64,000 nt of DNA from Aquimarina muelleri DSM 19832 (GTDB taxonomy: Bacteria > Bacteroidota > Bacteroidia > Flavobacteriales > Flavobacteriaceae), in contig NZ_AUML01000005.1 of NCBI RefSeq assembly GCF_000430665.1, positions 62,001 through 126,000 on the forward strand, in the 5' to 3' direction. The notes beneath the pieces were generated by a model. It saw nothing but the letters and a program-made list of their open reading frames with translations, ran no database searches and had not been told where the DNA came from. Within the stretch, counting starts at the first letter, position 1, and the number at the start of each line of letters is the position of its first letter. The translations under genes and the position numbers were made by a program. Positions 18,994 through 30,300 of this stretch are shown piece after piece.

Positions 18994-21303
18994 TTAACGT
19001 TTTACAAAACGTTTTGTATATTGATTTATTCCATCTGTAAACTTCAGAAAATAAATTCCTTGTTTTAGATTTCCTACATCTACCGTAGATTTCATTTTAC
19101 CAGTAACGGTTATTACTGTTTTTCCTAGTAAATCTACTACGGAATAGGTTATGCTATCCGATTTTGTCTGAAATGATATATTTAGTACATCATTAACAGG
19201 ATTAGGATATAGAGTAACCTTTATATTCTTATCCGAAGAGAATGGATTTTTTTCTTCAAGAAGAGAAGATCCTCCGATAACCACGGTATAATCCTCTACT
19301 TCTCCATAATTAAACGATCCACAAGCAGAAGGAAGGGAATTATATCTCATACTAACACGCATTCTTGTAGCTCCATTAGCAGCAGAGGATGGCACTGTAA
19401 AATTACCACTCACGCTAGTATTTTGAGTTGCTGATTGCGACCAAACCTGCTCTCCTGCATCTGTAAAATCTCCATCTTGATTGTAATCTATCCATACTCG
19501 ATACGCTTCGTTATATTTTCTACCGGTCCAAGTAGGTGTAACCGTAATTGTATTTGAGGATCCTTTGGCTAGATTTGTTGTTACAGCCGTAAAATCGCTA
19601 TATCCTCCGCTTCCTGCAGTAGAAGTTTTATCAATAGAACCTAGCTGAACTCTACTAATATACTCATCTGAGGTATTATTTCCATTAGCGGCACAATAGG
19701 TAACTCCTGCGGTAGTAGTAGTTACATTAACGGTATTACTAAATCCTGAAGTATTACCTGCTGCATCTTTAGCTTTTACTCTAAACTGATATGCTGTATT
19801 AGCAGTTAATCCAGTAATAGTAACAGAGGTTCCCGTTGCAAAAGTAATAATTGTATTACCTTGATATACATCATACCCTGTTACTCCTATATTATCTGTA
19901 GAGGTAGCCCATGATAAAGACAACGAAGTAGCTCCTACATTAGAAGCTCCCAATCCAGATGGCGTAGAAGGAGCTTGTGTATCTCCACTTCCATTGCCAG
20001 GGTTATATCCATTGACTACTTTAGTAGAACACCCTGGAGCAAGCCATTGACAAATATTTGGATAGGTTACTGATAAGCGTCCATACCAATCTCCTCTATC
20101 GTTACCACAAGCAGCATATCCGCCATGTAATTGTCCTATAATTCTTTTATTTTGATCAAAAAGAGCAGAACCAGAAGATCCTCCTTCAGTAGTACCGTCG
20201 TTCCAATCCGTAACTTGCCAATGTGTGGTTCCTGAACCTCCCAAATATCCAGAAATTGTAGAAGGATCATTATCAAATGATATTTTTTTAACATCTCCAG
20301 CTGGGTGGTGAATACCTGTAGTTTTTGTAGGAATATTTCCTGTAGCATCCCATCCAGAATAATATACATTATATGCTGAAGGTGGTGTAGAAGATAGTTT
20401 TAATAACGCATAATCCGAGCCTGAACCACTATCCATCATTTGAGAACCAGAGATAGACTGAGCTGTAGATCCATCAGAGTTATTGCTACACCCTGGAGAC
20501 TCATAGTTAAAAACAAATACCCAATTGGTTACAGTTTGATTAACAGTACAATGATTTGCTGTCAAAAAATATGGAGTCCCGTTATTTGCTGCATTGTTTA
20601 TTAAAGATCCTGAACACCATCTGGTTCCGTTTCCTAAAATTACTAATGCTACCGATCTAATTTGATCTCTCCATGGGTCTCCTTCTGCACAAACTACATT
20701 ATTATTACAAGACCCTGAACTTCCAAAAGCTTTTGCCATACTCATTATACCTCTATAATCATGAGCAACTGTCGAGATATTTAAATCTGGTAATTGTTTT
20801 ACCTGAGCAGGTTGGAAATATTCTACAATTATTTTATCTCCTTTTATAGGGGCTAAACCTAATCTATTTGAACTTTTATTATTTGCAGAGGTAAATGCTC
20901 CTCTAACATCAGATCTATCTTTATTGTAAACAAATAACTTACCACCTTCTGGAATTTTAAAACTAGAAAAAGTAAGATTAAGAGATAATGCTCCTGTAGA
21001 TTCAATTTCTATCAGCCAATATCGATCTCCTTGTGCATTGGTATACCATTTCCCAGAGTTATCAGGGTTTAGGTTTGTATGATGTGGATATGCAAAACGC
21101 ATTGGCACATCTTTACTTGACTCTAGTTGATCTTCTTTAAGTAGTTTTGCTATATCTAATTTTGGTAATTTTACTGTGGAAGTTAGACTAGATTTTGAAA
21201 TATTTTCATTTGAGAATGAGGGTTCTCCTCCTTGGCCTATTTGAGAATAGACCCCTATGCTTGAACATATCGCTATGACAAGCAACAAAATTTGATTTTT
21301 CAT
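18994..21303 (-). CDS. Secreted trypsin-like (lysyl endopeptidase-type) protease with FN3, GEVED and T9SS domains
   Basis: 769 residues. Domain order: signal peptide (cut near residue 20, VYSQIGQ); a ~170-residue propeptide; an S1-type serine protease domain at about 195-425; a fibronectin type III domain at about 445-530; a GEVED domain at about 540-675 (IDYNQDGDFTDAGEQVW); and a T9SS type A sorting domain at the end (LYPNPVNDVLNISF, then GIYFLKFTDG). The catalytic triad is visible as His251 (FLTANHC), Asp297 (GSDYALLKL) and Ser377 (EGGSSGSALF), the Achromobacter lysyl-endopeptidase pattern. It should be released at, or attached to, the cell surface and act in nutrient scavenging. Single gene. 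Confidence 0.93.
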   Translation of the reverse strand: MKNQILLLVIAICSSIGVYSQIGQGGEPSFSNENISKSSLTSTVKLPKLDIAKLLKEDQLESSKDVPMRFAYPHHTNLNPDNSGKWYTNAQGDRYWLIEIESTGALSLNLTFSSFKIPEGGKLFVYNKDRSDVRGAFTSANNKSSNRLGLAPIKGDKIIVEYFQPAQVKQLPDLNISTVAHDYRGIMSMAKAFGSSGSCNNNVVCAEGDPWRDQIRSVALVILGNGTRWCSGSLINNAANNGTPYFLTANHCTVNQTVTNWVFVFNYESPGCSNNSDGSTAQSISGSQMMDSGSGSDYALLKLSSTPPSAYNVYYSGWDATGNIPTKTTGIHHPAGDVKKISFDNDPSTISGYLGGSGTTHWQVTDWNDGTTEGGSSGSALFDQNKRIIGQLHGGYAACGNDRGDWYGRLSVTYPNICQWLAPGCSTKVVNGYNPGNGSGDTQAPSTPSGLGASNVGATSLSLSWATSTDNIGVTGYDVYQGNTIITFATGTSVTITGLTANTAYQFRVKAKDAAGNTSGFSNTVNVTTTTAGVTYCAANGNNTSDEYISRVQLGSIDKTSTAGSGGYSDFTAVTTNLAKGSSNTITVTPTWTGRKYNEAYRVWIDYNQDGDFTDAGEQVWSQSATQNTSVSGNFTVPSSAANGATRMRVSMRYNSLPSACGSFNYGEVEDYTVVIGGSSLLEEKNPFSSDKNIKVTLYPNPVNDVLNISFQTKSDSITYSVVDLLGKTVITVTGKMKSTVDVGNLKQGIYFLKFTDGINQYTKRFVKR

Positions 21304-21511
21304 TGGTTTTAAGATTTAATTTTGTGTACTACGTTAATTAGCCTTGAGTTAGTTTATAAAATACTGATTCTAAGATAATAAGATTACTGTTTAATATTTA
21401 ACAATATTTTTATTTTAACATAATATTGCGATATTTTGTGTTTTTATTAACCTTGATGTTTTATATAAATTACCACTACTTATACTAGTCAATTATTGCA
21501 CTAAAAAGGAA

Positions 21512-23854
21512 TCATTCTTTAATTTCTATCTTCCTTTTTAATTCATTTCCTTTTTCGTCTAAAACAGTGATATTATGTATTCCAATTTTTGGAGAAACCG
21601 GCATTTCATGAAATTGTTTTGTAGTACCTACAAATTCATCATCAATATACCAAAATACTCTTGTCTCAGGGTCGGTATGTGCAATTTTAAGAATAACTTC
21701 ATTCGTTTTACCATCAAACCCTTTAGGAAGATATACACTACTATTTGCTTTTGGAAATATAAAATCCATTCGCTCCTGAGATTCCTTTATACAATCTGAT
21801 CTGTATGCTGGTAAGGTTTGATAATCCGCATTATTTGTTTTAAAAAAGTATTCTTGTAATGGGGGTAATACAAACCACGATTCGTGAATAATATTTGCTA
21901 CATCCTCGCAAGAAGAATTTACTCGGTATTGCCTTGTAGGATCTAAATGTATTAATTGATGAAGCGAACAAGGTTTCGTTCGGCTTCCTGCTAAAGGAAT
22001 ATAGGATTGTTTAACTGGGCAGTTAGCACTTGCAATGTAACCACTTTTTTCACATACTTTTACTTGTGCCAGATCATCATAAGGCATAGGAAACCACTTA
22101 GAATTAGGTACTAGATTAAAAACGTCAAATAGTACAGGTGCTGCAGAGTTTACCCCTGTAAGCTCTGGACGTCCTTCTCCATCAGCATTGCCTATCCATA
22201 CACCAACTACATATTCTTTACTGGCTCCTATCGCCCAAGCATCTCTATTACCAAAGCTTGTTCCTGTTTTCCAGGCAATTTCTTTAGAAGAGTCATAAAA
22301 CTCCCATGCTTCGTCTCCTTCTGGCCTATTAACTTCTTTCATCGCTTCAAAAGTTAGCCAAATACTCCCAGCTCCATATACTGGTTTTTGTTCTGTTTTT
22401 TCGCCAAAAGAAACTTTTTGATTTGCTAAGACAACTGGATCTGTAAACTCCTGAGTGAAATACTCACTAGACGTATCTTGATAATGATTTAAGGTACCTG
22501 CAAAACCTGCATAGGTTTTACATAAATCCCAAAGGTTACCTTCTGCACCACCAACAATTAAAGATAATCCATAATGATCTGCACTATATTTTAAATCCCT
22601 TATTTTAAAAGCACTAATTTCATCTCTAAATCTCTGTAAACCATATTGCTGCAATAAACGGACTGCAGGAATATTAAGAGATCTTGCCAATGCTCTATTT
22701 GCAGGAGCAACACCACTATATCCCTCATCATAATTCATAGGGCTATATCCCGAAATTACGGTTGGAACATCAACAACTAATTGCTCTGGCAGCAACTCTC
22801 CCTTATCCATCATCGCAGCATATAATAATGGTTTTAATACACTTCCTGTACTACGAGCGGCTTGAATAATATCTACATCTTTTTGGTGAGCTTTATCTGT
22901 TGGAGTATTTCCTACATAACTTAGGACTTCTCTGGTAGTAACATCCAAAACCAGAACTGCCATATTATGCACTTCATTCTGTTTTAAAATTTCATAATGT
23001 TTATGTACTACTTTATTAACTTGTTTTTGTAATGTAAGATCTATTGTTGTTTGCACTCGCTTCCCCTCCTTTTCTTTTGTTATTCTTTCTAATAAATGAG
23101 GTGCAGTTTGTGGTAAAAAATATGGTTTTCGAGGCAATTTTTCTTCTATAGAGAGTTCATATGTTAAAGAATCGATGGTATGTTCTTGCAAAAGGGTTTG
23201 CAATAAACGATTTCTTTTTTGTAGTAAACTATTTTGATTTTTACCCGGGTATATTAATGACGGTGCATTTGGTAATACTGCTAATGTTGCACTTTCTGCC
23301 CAAGATAATTGATATGCTGGTAATCCAAAATATCGCCATGAAGCCATATCAACACCTACCACATTTCCTCCGAAAGGTGCATGAGAAGCATATAGTTTCA
23401 AAATGTTTTCTTTAGAGGCTCCAAACTCTAAACGAGTCGCAAGAATTAGTTCTTTGAGTTTTTCAAAATAGGTTCTCTTTTCTCCTTTTCGGGCTAATCG
23501 AATAACTTGTTGCGTGATGGTGCTTCCACCTCGAACTACTTTACCAGCTTTTATGTTTTGTAGAATTGCTTCTCCCATTGCTACAGGATTAAACCCAAAA
23601 TGACGGTAAAATTGCTGATCTTCAAAAGCAATAATACATTGTTCAAATTTTTTTGGAACACTATCGGTTTCAGGAAAACGCCATTGCCCGTCTTTTGCTA
23701 TTTTAGCTCCTAGTAATTCTCCTGCTCTGGTTTCTATTACCGTAGCAGTAGGGTCTTTAAATAAAGGGGTTGGTAATGAAAAGTAATACCATATAGATAC
23801 TAATCCAAAAAGGATAAAACGTTTAGGGTGTTTTCGTATATAGTTTTTTAGCAT
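21512..23854 (-). CDS. pbpC: Penicillin-binding protein 1C
   Basis: 780 residues. Domain order: N-terminal membrane anchor; GT51 glycosyltransferase (FEDQQFYRHFGFNP, RGGSTITQQVIRL); transpeptidase with STGSVLKPLLYA (active Ser and Lys) and KTGTSFGNRDAWAIG; and a C-terminal BiPBP_C domain (~residues 690-780). It polymerises and possibly cross-links peptidoglycan on the periplasmic face. PbpC is normally encoded next to an alpha-2-macroglobulin; here that partner lies about 3.5 kb upstream on the same strand, with five other genes between. It is followed closely in transcription order by nothing recognisable. Confidence 0.95.
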   Translation of the reverse strand: MLKNYIRKHPKRFILFGLVSIWYYFSLPTPLFKDPTATVIETRAGELLGAKIAKDGQWRFPETDSVPKKFEQCIIAFEDQQFYRHFGFNPVAMGEAILQNIKAGKVVRGGSTITQQVIRLARKGEKRTYFEKLKELILATRLEFGASKENILKLYASHAPFGGNVVGVDMASWRYFGLPAYQLSWAESATLAVLPNAPSLIYPGKNQNSLLQKRNRLLQTLLQEHTIDSLTYELSIEEKLPRKPYFLPQTAPHLLERITKEKEGKRVQTTIDLTLQKQVNKVVHKHYEILKQNEVHNMAVLVLDVTTREVLSYVGNTPTDKAHQKDVDIIQAARSTGSVLKPLLYAAMMDKGELLPEQLVVDVPTVISGYSPMNYDEGYSGVAPANRALARSLNIPAVRLLQQYGLQRFRDEISAFKIRDLKYSADHYGLSLIVGGAEGNLWDLCKTYAGFAGTLNHYQDTSSEYFTQEFTDPVVLANQKVSFGEKTEQKPVYGAGSIWLTFEAMKEVNRPEGDEAWEFYDSSKEIAWKTGTSFGNRDAWAIGASKEYVVGVWIGNADGEGRPELTGVNSAAPVLFDVFNLVPNSKWFPMPYDDLAQVKVCEKSGYIASANCPVKQSYIPLAGSRTKPCSLHQLIHLDPTRQYRVNSSCEDVANIIHESWFVLPPLQEYFFKTNNADYQTLPAYRSDCIKESQERMDFIFPKANSSVYLPKGFDGKTNEVILKIAHTDPETRVFWYIDDEFVGTTKQFHEMPVSPKIGIHNITVLDEKGNELKRKIEIKE

Positions 23855-23870
23855 TTAGAGAGGTAAGAAA

Positions 23871-24788
23871 TTATACTTCTACAGATCTTCCTTCTGCAGT
23901 TTTATTTCCTGTACTATCCAAATAAAAATCAATTTGCCCCATATAGATTCCACTTTTACCACATTGATTAATTAGTACTTTTTGTCCAATAGAGTTATCT
24001 ACAACTGTAGGCTCTGGCAATAAGGTATGTGTATGACCTCCTATAATAAGATCTATATCTTTTGTTTTTTTAGCTAAATGTAAATCTGAGACTTTATCTG
24101 GATTGGTTTTATAATCATATCCTATATGAGAAAGACAAATAATAATATCACAGTGTTCTTCTTCTTTTAAAACCCTCGACATATCCTGTGCTATTTCTAT
24201 AGGATTCAGATATAACGTTTCTTTATATAAGTTTTTGTTTACTAAACCTTCTAGTTCCACTCCTAACCCAAAAACCCCAATACGAATTCCGTCTTTAACC
24301 AATACTTTATAAGGCTTTACAAAATCGTTAAGAACCGTATTTGTGAAATCATAATTAGCAGACACAAAATTAAAGGTTGCATTTGGTAATTGACTTAATA
24401 ATCCATCTATACCATTATCAAAGTCATGATTCCCTATAGTTGCTAAATCATACTTAAGTTTTGACATGAGTTTAAACTCAATTTCTCCTCCATAATAATT
24501 AAAGTAAGGAGTGCCTTGAAATATGTCTCCTGCATCCAACAAAACAGTATTTGGATTTTGTGTCCGAACCTGCTCTATTATAGATGCTCTTCTGGCAAAC
24601 CCTCCCAAACCCGGATATTTATAATGATTATTGGGTAATGGATCTATCTGGCTGTGTACATCATTAGTATGTAATACTGTGATTTTTTTGGATATTGGCC
24701 TACTGCAAGATGCTAAACTTAACCCTCCCAGACTAACAAAAGTAGTTGCCGATGCTACTTGTTGTATAAACCTTCTTCTATTTTGCAT
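23871..24788 (-). CDS. Metallophosphatase, N-terminal half of a split 5'-nucleotidase
   Basis: 305 residues. The N-terminus is a Tat-type lipoprotein signal (MQNRRRFIQQVASATTFVSL, with lipobox LASC). The body is a calcineurin-like dimetal phosphoesterase: VLHTNDVHSQIDP, DAGDIFQGTPYFNYYGG, IGNHDFDNG, CLSHIGYD and GGHTHTLL. In UshA/NT5E-type 5'-nucleotidases this domain is fused to a C-terminal substrate-binding domain; here that part is a separate upstream gene overlapping by 11 bases. The protein should sit in the periplasm or at the outer membrane and release phosphate from nucleotides. The pbpC gene starts 16 bases after its stop. Confidence 0.92.
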   Translation of the reverse strand: MQNRRRFIQQVASATTFVSLGGLSLASCSRPISKKITVLHTNDVHSQIDPLPNNHYKYPGLGGFARRASIIEQVRTQNPNTVLLDAGDIFQGTPYFNYYGGEIEFKLMSKLKYDLATIGNHDFDNGIDGLLSQLPNATFNFVSANYDFTNTVLNDFVKPYKVLVKDGIRIGVFGLGVELEGLVNKNLYKETLYLNPIEIAQDMSRVLKEEEHCDIIICLSHIGYDYKTNPDKVSDLHLAKKTKDIDLIIGGHTHTLLPEPTVVDNSIGQKVLINQCGKSGIYMGQIDFYLDSTGNKTAEGRSVEV

Positions 24789-25548
24789 ATTGTATCCTTT
24801 TATCCAATTGTACTTTTAAGGTATCTACAGATTTAAAATAATCAATCAAAGCATTTCTAAGCTTGTAATCTGTTTTATATAATTGCATGGGATTTTCAAA
24901 GAAATTCATATTATCCCCTCCTTCTTGCAAATAATCTGTTGTAAGTACTAAATAACTTTTTCCGTCTTCTATAGGATGGCCATTAACAGTTACCTCTTTT
25001 ACTTTATTAGTGCTTTTTACGATACTTAATTGTATATTCGAAACAGGATGGGCTTGTTGTCTTTTTGCCAGATATGAAACTAATTCTATGGCTTTTTGAT
25101 AGGATAGCTCGGTTACTACCAGTTCATTTTCAAAAGGCATTAACTCAAAAGCTGTTCTTGCAGTTACCTCGCCTTTAAGTATCGGTGCTCGCATACCACC
25201 ATGATTTAAAAGCACAAAATCTATTTCTTTATTATATCTTTTTTGAAACACTGGTTGTACTTGTTGCAACGAAATATCTGCCATAAGATTACCCAACGTA
25301 CTTTCTAACTCTGCATCGTTTTTCGTGAAATTATCGGTAGCAATACAAAGGGTCGCATCTAATGTTTTATTTAAATGATTTCGAAACGGTGTTATAAACG
25401 AATCTATATCTTTATTAGTAATTGCTGTAGAATCTATTTTTTGTTGCTTTGCAGAAACCTTACTTATAGAAACAGGTTGCTGCTTACATGCATATATGCT
25501 TCCTAAAAGGAAAATACTAAATATAAACTTATAAAACATGGTATTCAT
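24778..25548 (-). CDS. 5'-nucleotidase C-terminal domain lipoprotein
   Basis: 256 residues. Lipoprotein signal at the N-terminus (FSIFLLGSIYACKQ). The rest matches the 5'-nucleotidase C-terminal domain: ESTLGNLMADISLQ, VLLNHGGMRAPILKG, FELMPFENELVV and LTTDYLQEGGDNM. In fused enzymes this domain binds the nucleotide base. It is the upstream gene of a pair with the metallophosphatase (overlap 11 bases), so the two polypeptides probably form one enzyme. A second ATG lies 9 bases downstream of the chosen start. Confidence 0.9.
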   Translation of the reverse strand: MNTMFYKFIFSIFLLGSIYACKQQPVSISKVSAKQQKIDSTAITNKDIDSFITPFRNHLNKTLDATLCIATDNFTKNDAELESTLGNLMADISLQQVQPVFQKRYNKEIDFVLLNHGGMRAPILKGEVTARTAFELMPFENELVVTELSYQKAIELVSYLAKRQQAHPVSNIQLSIVKSTNKVKEVTVNGHPIEDGKSYLVLTTDYLQEGGDNMNFFENPMQLYKTDYKLRNALIDYFKSVDTLKVQLDKRIQYAK

Positions 25549-25624
25549 TATCTTTTTTGCTGTTTTGACAATGGTACTAAAAAAATCAATAAGTTAGGTT
25601 TATGATTAGGTTAAAAATATTTCT

Positions 25625-25924
25625 CTATCCTGCTAATACTGATTTATAATGCTGTACTATAGGGAAAGGATCATAAAAATGATGTAATAATTCTTTCCAT
25701 TTTTGATACGATTCTGATTTTCGAAAGCCTATTTTATGGTCTTCTATTGTTTCCCATTCTACCAGAAGTAAGTATTTATTATCTTCTTCTATACATTTTA
25801 ACACATCATGTTTTAGATATCCTTGCATAGAGCAAATGATTTTTTTTGTGCTTCTTTAAAAGCTTTTTCAAATGCTTGCTGATTGCTCTGGTTTAATATA
25901 TAAAATTGCTTGCTCTAAAATCAT
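25625..25924 (-). pseudogene. Antibiotic-biosynthesis-monooxygenase (ABM) domain gene, two frameshifts
   Basis: The intact C-terminal 67 residues (MQGYLKHDVLKCIEEDNKYL onward, then WETIEDHKIGFRKSESYQKW) are the second half of a small ABM-fold protein. The first half is present upstream but in pieces: MILEQAILYIKPEQS in the same frame, then QAFEKAFKEAQK shifted by one base, then back to the first frame at a run of eight A (ninth expected). The two shifts compensate. Either the gene is inactive or the assembly has two indels; the homopolymer makes the second explanation possible. Confidence 0.75.
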
Positions 25925-25977
25925 TGTATATGTATAAAACTATACATTACTCTTTTATAAATATTATAGCTATAATT

Positions 25978-27204
25978 TTAGGTGTCACATGAAACATTAT
26001 CCCAATCTTGATTCATATACCCTACAAGCCAATTAAGCGCATAATGTCTTTCATAAACAACACCCGGGTGCATGTTTTCTGTGGTAGTCTCGTTTATTCT
26101 TGCATCTACACAAGCCCAATCTAATCGATAATACAAGTCATTAGCATCTAGTATTTCGGATTTTGATCTTGTGGCACTTATGCTGTTTATAAATAGATTA
26201 GGATCTTTATCTTTACCAATAGGATATCTATCGGATGCTATTTTATTTAAATCTGCTAAATTATTTGGTGAACCAAGATCTTCAATAATTTCTAATGCCC
26301 ATGATAAAACCCATATACATTCGCATTTCCAGGTTTCGTGACTTTTAGCTTCTTCTGTAGGGTTATCCAAAAAAGATAGTTCTTTTTGAGTTGCTTTTTC
26401 TAAAAGATCATACTTTTTCAAGTATTCTATTGCTTGTTCTGCACTTATATGATTAAATGCTACCATGTTTGTTGTTGCTAACAGGGTTATCCTTTCTGCA
26501 ATTTCTTTAGAAGTTCGAATTATTGTATCATTTTCAGACTCTATACAAGGAAGATTTGTATTTAACTTAACCTGATACTCTTTTATAATGGATTCACTTC
26601 TAGATTTTCGATTTTTTTGATCTTCCGTCAATTCTTTTTGATCTCCATCAAAATATATCGAATCGATTTTTACTTCTAGATTTTCGATTTCGCAATTTCC
26701 GTTCGTATCTAAAATAAGATTTAAGTCTTTGTTTAAAAAGTGTTGCGTATCTGATTTACTAATATTAATATTTGGTTGAGCAAATACTATTCCGTCAAAA
26801 GATTGGCAAATATTTTTGGTTAGCACTTTTAATTCTTCATCCAAATCTCCTTTTGACAGGATCGGAAGCTCACTGTTAAGCGTTTGTATTTTTTGAAGCA
26901 ATAATTCTTTTACTTTTTCATTTGTATTTGGTAAAGAATTTACAAAACCTGCCATTCCTGATAAATTTTGAGTGAGTGGAGAGTCTATTTCCAAAATTTT
27001 ATAGGAAGGGGTTATTCTTTCTCTATAAGAAATTTGAAATTCTTTTTTAGGTTTAAAAAGTCCTTCTTTAATAGACACTTGTATTGTTTTTCTTTCGTCT
27101 TGTACAGAGGTAGATATTTCCCCTTTCGGAAATACTTTCTGTATCTCTGGTATTATTCTTTCAAAATAAAGTTCGTGTGAATATATAGTACAATAGTTCT
27201 CCAT
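25978..27204 (-). CDS. DUF4272 domain protein
   Basis: 408 residues, no signal peptide, presumably cytoplasmic. The C-terminal ~200 residues match DUF4272: EIAERITLLATTN, ETWKCECIWVLSWALEIIEDLG, RSKSEILDANDLYYRLDWAC and VYERHYALNWLVG. The N-terminal half has no recognised domain. Function unknown; DUF4272 proteins often occur near polymorphic-toxin immunity genes, but no toxin is seen here. It lies between the macroglobulin gene and the ABM pseudogene. Confidence 0.75.
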   Translation of the reverse strand: MENYCTIYSHELYFERIIPEIQKVFPKGEISTSVQDERKTIQVSIKEGLFKPKKEFQISYRERITPSYKILEIDSPLTQNLSGMAGFVNSLPNTNEKVKELLLQKIQTLNSELPILSKGDLDEELKVLTKNICQSFDGIVFAQPNINISKSDTQHFLNKDLNLILDTNGNCEIENLEVKIDSIYFDGDQKELTEDQKNRKSRSESIIKEYQVKLNTNLPCIESENDTIIRTSKEIAERITLLATTNMVAFNHISAEQAIEYLKKYDLLEKATQKELSFLDNPTEEAKSHETWKCECIWVLSWALEIIEDLGSPNNLADLNKIASDRYPIGKDKDPNLFINSISATRSKSEILDANDLYYRLDWACVDARINETTTENMHPGVVYERHYALNWLVGYMNQDWDNVSCDT

Positions 27205-27388
27205 TCCAATTTTATTTATACTTCAACAATTTAATATTTAGGTTTTAATCGGTATCGATATCCTTGTAGCCCTAGTTATAATATATTCTGTATGTATCTG
27301 CTACACAATACTAAGCATCTTGTGTCAAAAAAAATTCGCAACTTTCTATACTCAAATACTCATCGAATCCTTCGTTCACCAACTAAAA

Positions 27389-30300
27389 CTATTTCACCAC
27401 TTCTACCCATTTTCCTTGGCCTCTTACTATATAATCATTATCATACATGGCTTCGCATTGTATACCTGGCAGATAATATTTCCCTAAATAAGATGCATTT
27501 AATAAAATAGTCATGGTTTTACTCTCGTTTGGTTTTAAATCAAAGTAGAAATTTACACGATCGTCTCTTATATCGGTATGCGTTACGATATTATCTCTAA
27601 AAGATCCAAAGTCTGTAAAACGAGTATTTACTATCTCCCACCCTGATGGAAAAACCTCTGTTAAAGCAATATCTTTTACTTTAGATCCTGTGGTATTTGT
27701 TATGGTTACTTGTGCTACAAAATCTGTACCCTGTGTTAACAATATTGGATTAATTATATTACCATCTTTGGTTTTATAATCTACGATTGCCTTAAAGTTA
27801 TTTTGTATTATTTTTTCTTCTCCAACTGGTAATATTCCGCTAGTAGCAATTTGCACAAAAATGGTATTGTCTTTACTATTTTTAAGCACCAATTTATTGT
27901 CTTTTAGTATAGCCAATTCCCCAGAGGTTGCTAATGTTTTATCGGTATTCGCATTATTTGATTTTCCGTTTAAAACATAACTTACTTGTACTCCTTTGCC
28001 TCCTACATATACTGCATATTTTGCCATCGCTAATAATGCGTAAGATGTGGTTTGCGTACTCATCCAATTTTTAGAAGATAATTCTTTTGCCAACTCTACC
28101 GCTATTTTTTGGGCTTTTGCTTTTTGATCTAAGGCTACCAAAGTTTCGAGAGCCATTGCTCGATTACGATTTGCAGAACCATATGTGTACGATCTATCTC
28201 TGCTGGTTTTAAAATCTATATTTGCTGAATTTAATAATTGACTAGCTGCATTTGCTTGTCCAATCAATCCATATCCTGCGGCTAATCTTAATTTAGCATC
28301 GTTAGAGAGGTTAGATGTTTCTCGCAAACGGTTCATAGAGGATAGATCAGGACTACCTGCTAGAGCTAATGTATATAATCGATATGCCTGTGCCAGATCA
28401 TTATTACCACTTCTCCATCGTTTAGCTTGTTGTTGTTGATAATTAATCCAACTACTTTTAAACCCAATTGGCAAAACATACCCCTGTTTATTGGCTTCTA
28501 TCAAAAAGTGACCTGCGTATGTAGTACTCCAATCATTTGGATTACTGTACCCTGGCCAATACGACATGCCTCCTGCAGGCTGTATAAATCGTTTTAACTT
28601 ATAAATAGCTGCTTCTATATTTTTCTGTATTTTTTGTTTTTTTTCTGAAGATAAATTAAAGACATCTCCCAGATATAATTGTGGAAACGCCGCAGAAGTA
28701 GTTTGTTCTAGACATCCATGTGGATACTGAATTAAATAACTTAGTCTGCTTTCAAAATTCATAGGTGGCAAAGAAGACATTTCTATCGTTGCACTATTAC
28801 TACCATCTATACCAAAAGCTACAAAACTAATCTCTTGTGTGCTATTTGGCTCCAAAATAACTGAGGTTATCTCGGTAGTCATCGGGTTTGGGTTTACAAT
28901 ATTAATTGGAACTTTATAAGACGCTTTTTCTCCACCACCACTTGCTACTACTTCTATATCTGTAATAGAAGCTCCTTCTAATACCTCTATATCAAAATAC
29001 ACCATCTTTTCATCTGGTTGCGGAAAAGAAAGGTTTTTTTCTGTTTCTCCTATTACCACAAATCCTTTGTTTGGTTTTAAAGTAACTTTTACATTTTTAA
29101 CTTTATTCTCCATCGCAAATACTGTTACCGGAATGGTTACCTTTTCTTTTGGGGTAATTTTACGCGGAATAGAAGTTAATACCATTAATGGTTTACGAAC
29201 AGGGGTTGTTTTTTCGGCACTACCATACGCTCCCTGTTCTGCATCTGAGGCTACAATCATCGTACGCACAGATCCAACATATTTAGGGATTTTAATGGTA
29301 TGAGCACGTGTTTCTCCTTTTTTAAGGGCAAAAGGCCCTTCAAAAATTACCATTGGTTTAAATCGGTTTGCTTTTTTAGATTTACTGCCACCAGCTTCTG
29401 CATCTCCTCCAATACTAAATACCTGATTAATACTTCCTCCATACGCTCCTATTACATCGTCATAAACATCCCATGTTTTTACTCCTAATGCCTCACGAGC
29501 ATAAAAACTGCTCCATGGATTTGGGGTTTTAAATCGGGTAAGATCTAATAATCCTTCGTCTACGATTGCTATAGAATAGGTCATTGGTTTGCCATTGTTT
29601 TCTCCAACCTTAAGGGTAATTGTTTCTTCTGGTTGTAAAACATCTGGCATCGTTAGCTTTGGTTGTACTTTGGTAGTTGGATCTTCTACAGAAATAGGAA
29701 CCACACCATATAATCGTATTGGTAAATCATTTAAGGTTGTAGAATGTGGTTGTAATAATGTAATATGAATATACACATTAGGGGTATACAAATTATCAAT
29801 TGGCAATTCGAATTTGGTTTCTCCTTTTTGAGGGATTACCCACTGCGAGGATAATACTTCAGTTCCATTTTCTACGGTTACTAATGCTCTTCCACCTTCG
29901 CTGGAAGGAAATGTTACTTTAGCTTTTTCTCCTACATTATAGGTGTTTTTATCTGTAGAAAACAATAACATGGTTGCTGCAGAAGGATCATTTTTACGAG
30001 ATTTACCTGCCCATCCTGGCCAATCTATATATAGTATTTTTCCAGTAGCATGACCTCCATTTGGATCTACTACTCTAACTAAGTATCTACCCCACTCTGG
30101 ATATTTTAATTCAAATTTAAAACTTGCTTTACCACTATTATCTGTAGTAACATTGGTTTTAAAAACCTCATTATGATAGGATCCTTTATTGTAGGAAGAC
30201 AAATTATCCTCTGTACTATCCCACCACCATCTCCAATCTACTTTATATATATATACTTCTAGGCCTTTTACAGCTTTAGGGATTCCTTTTTCATCTACAG

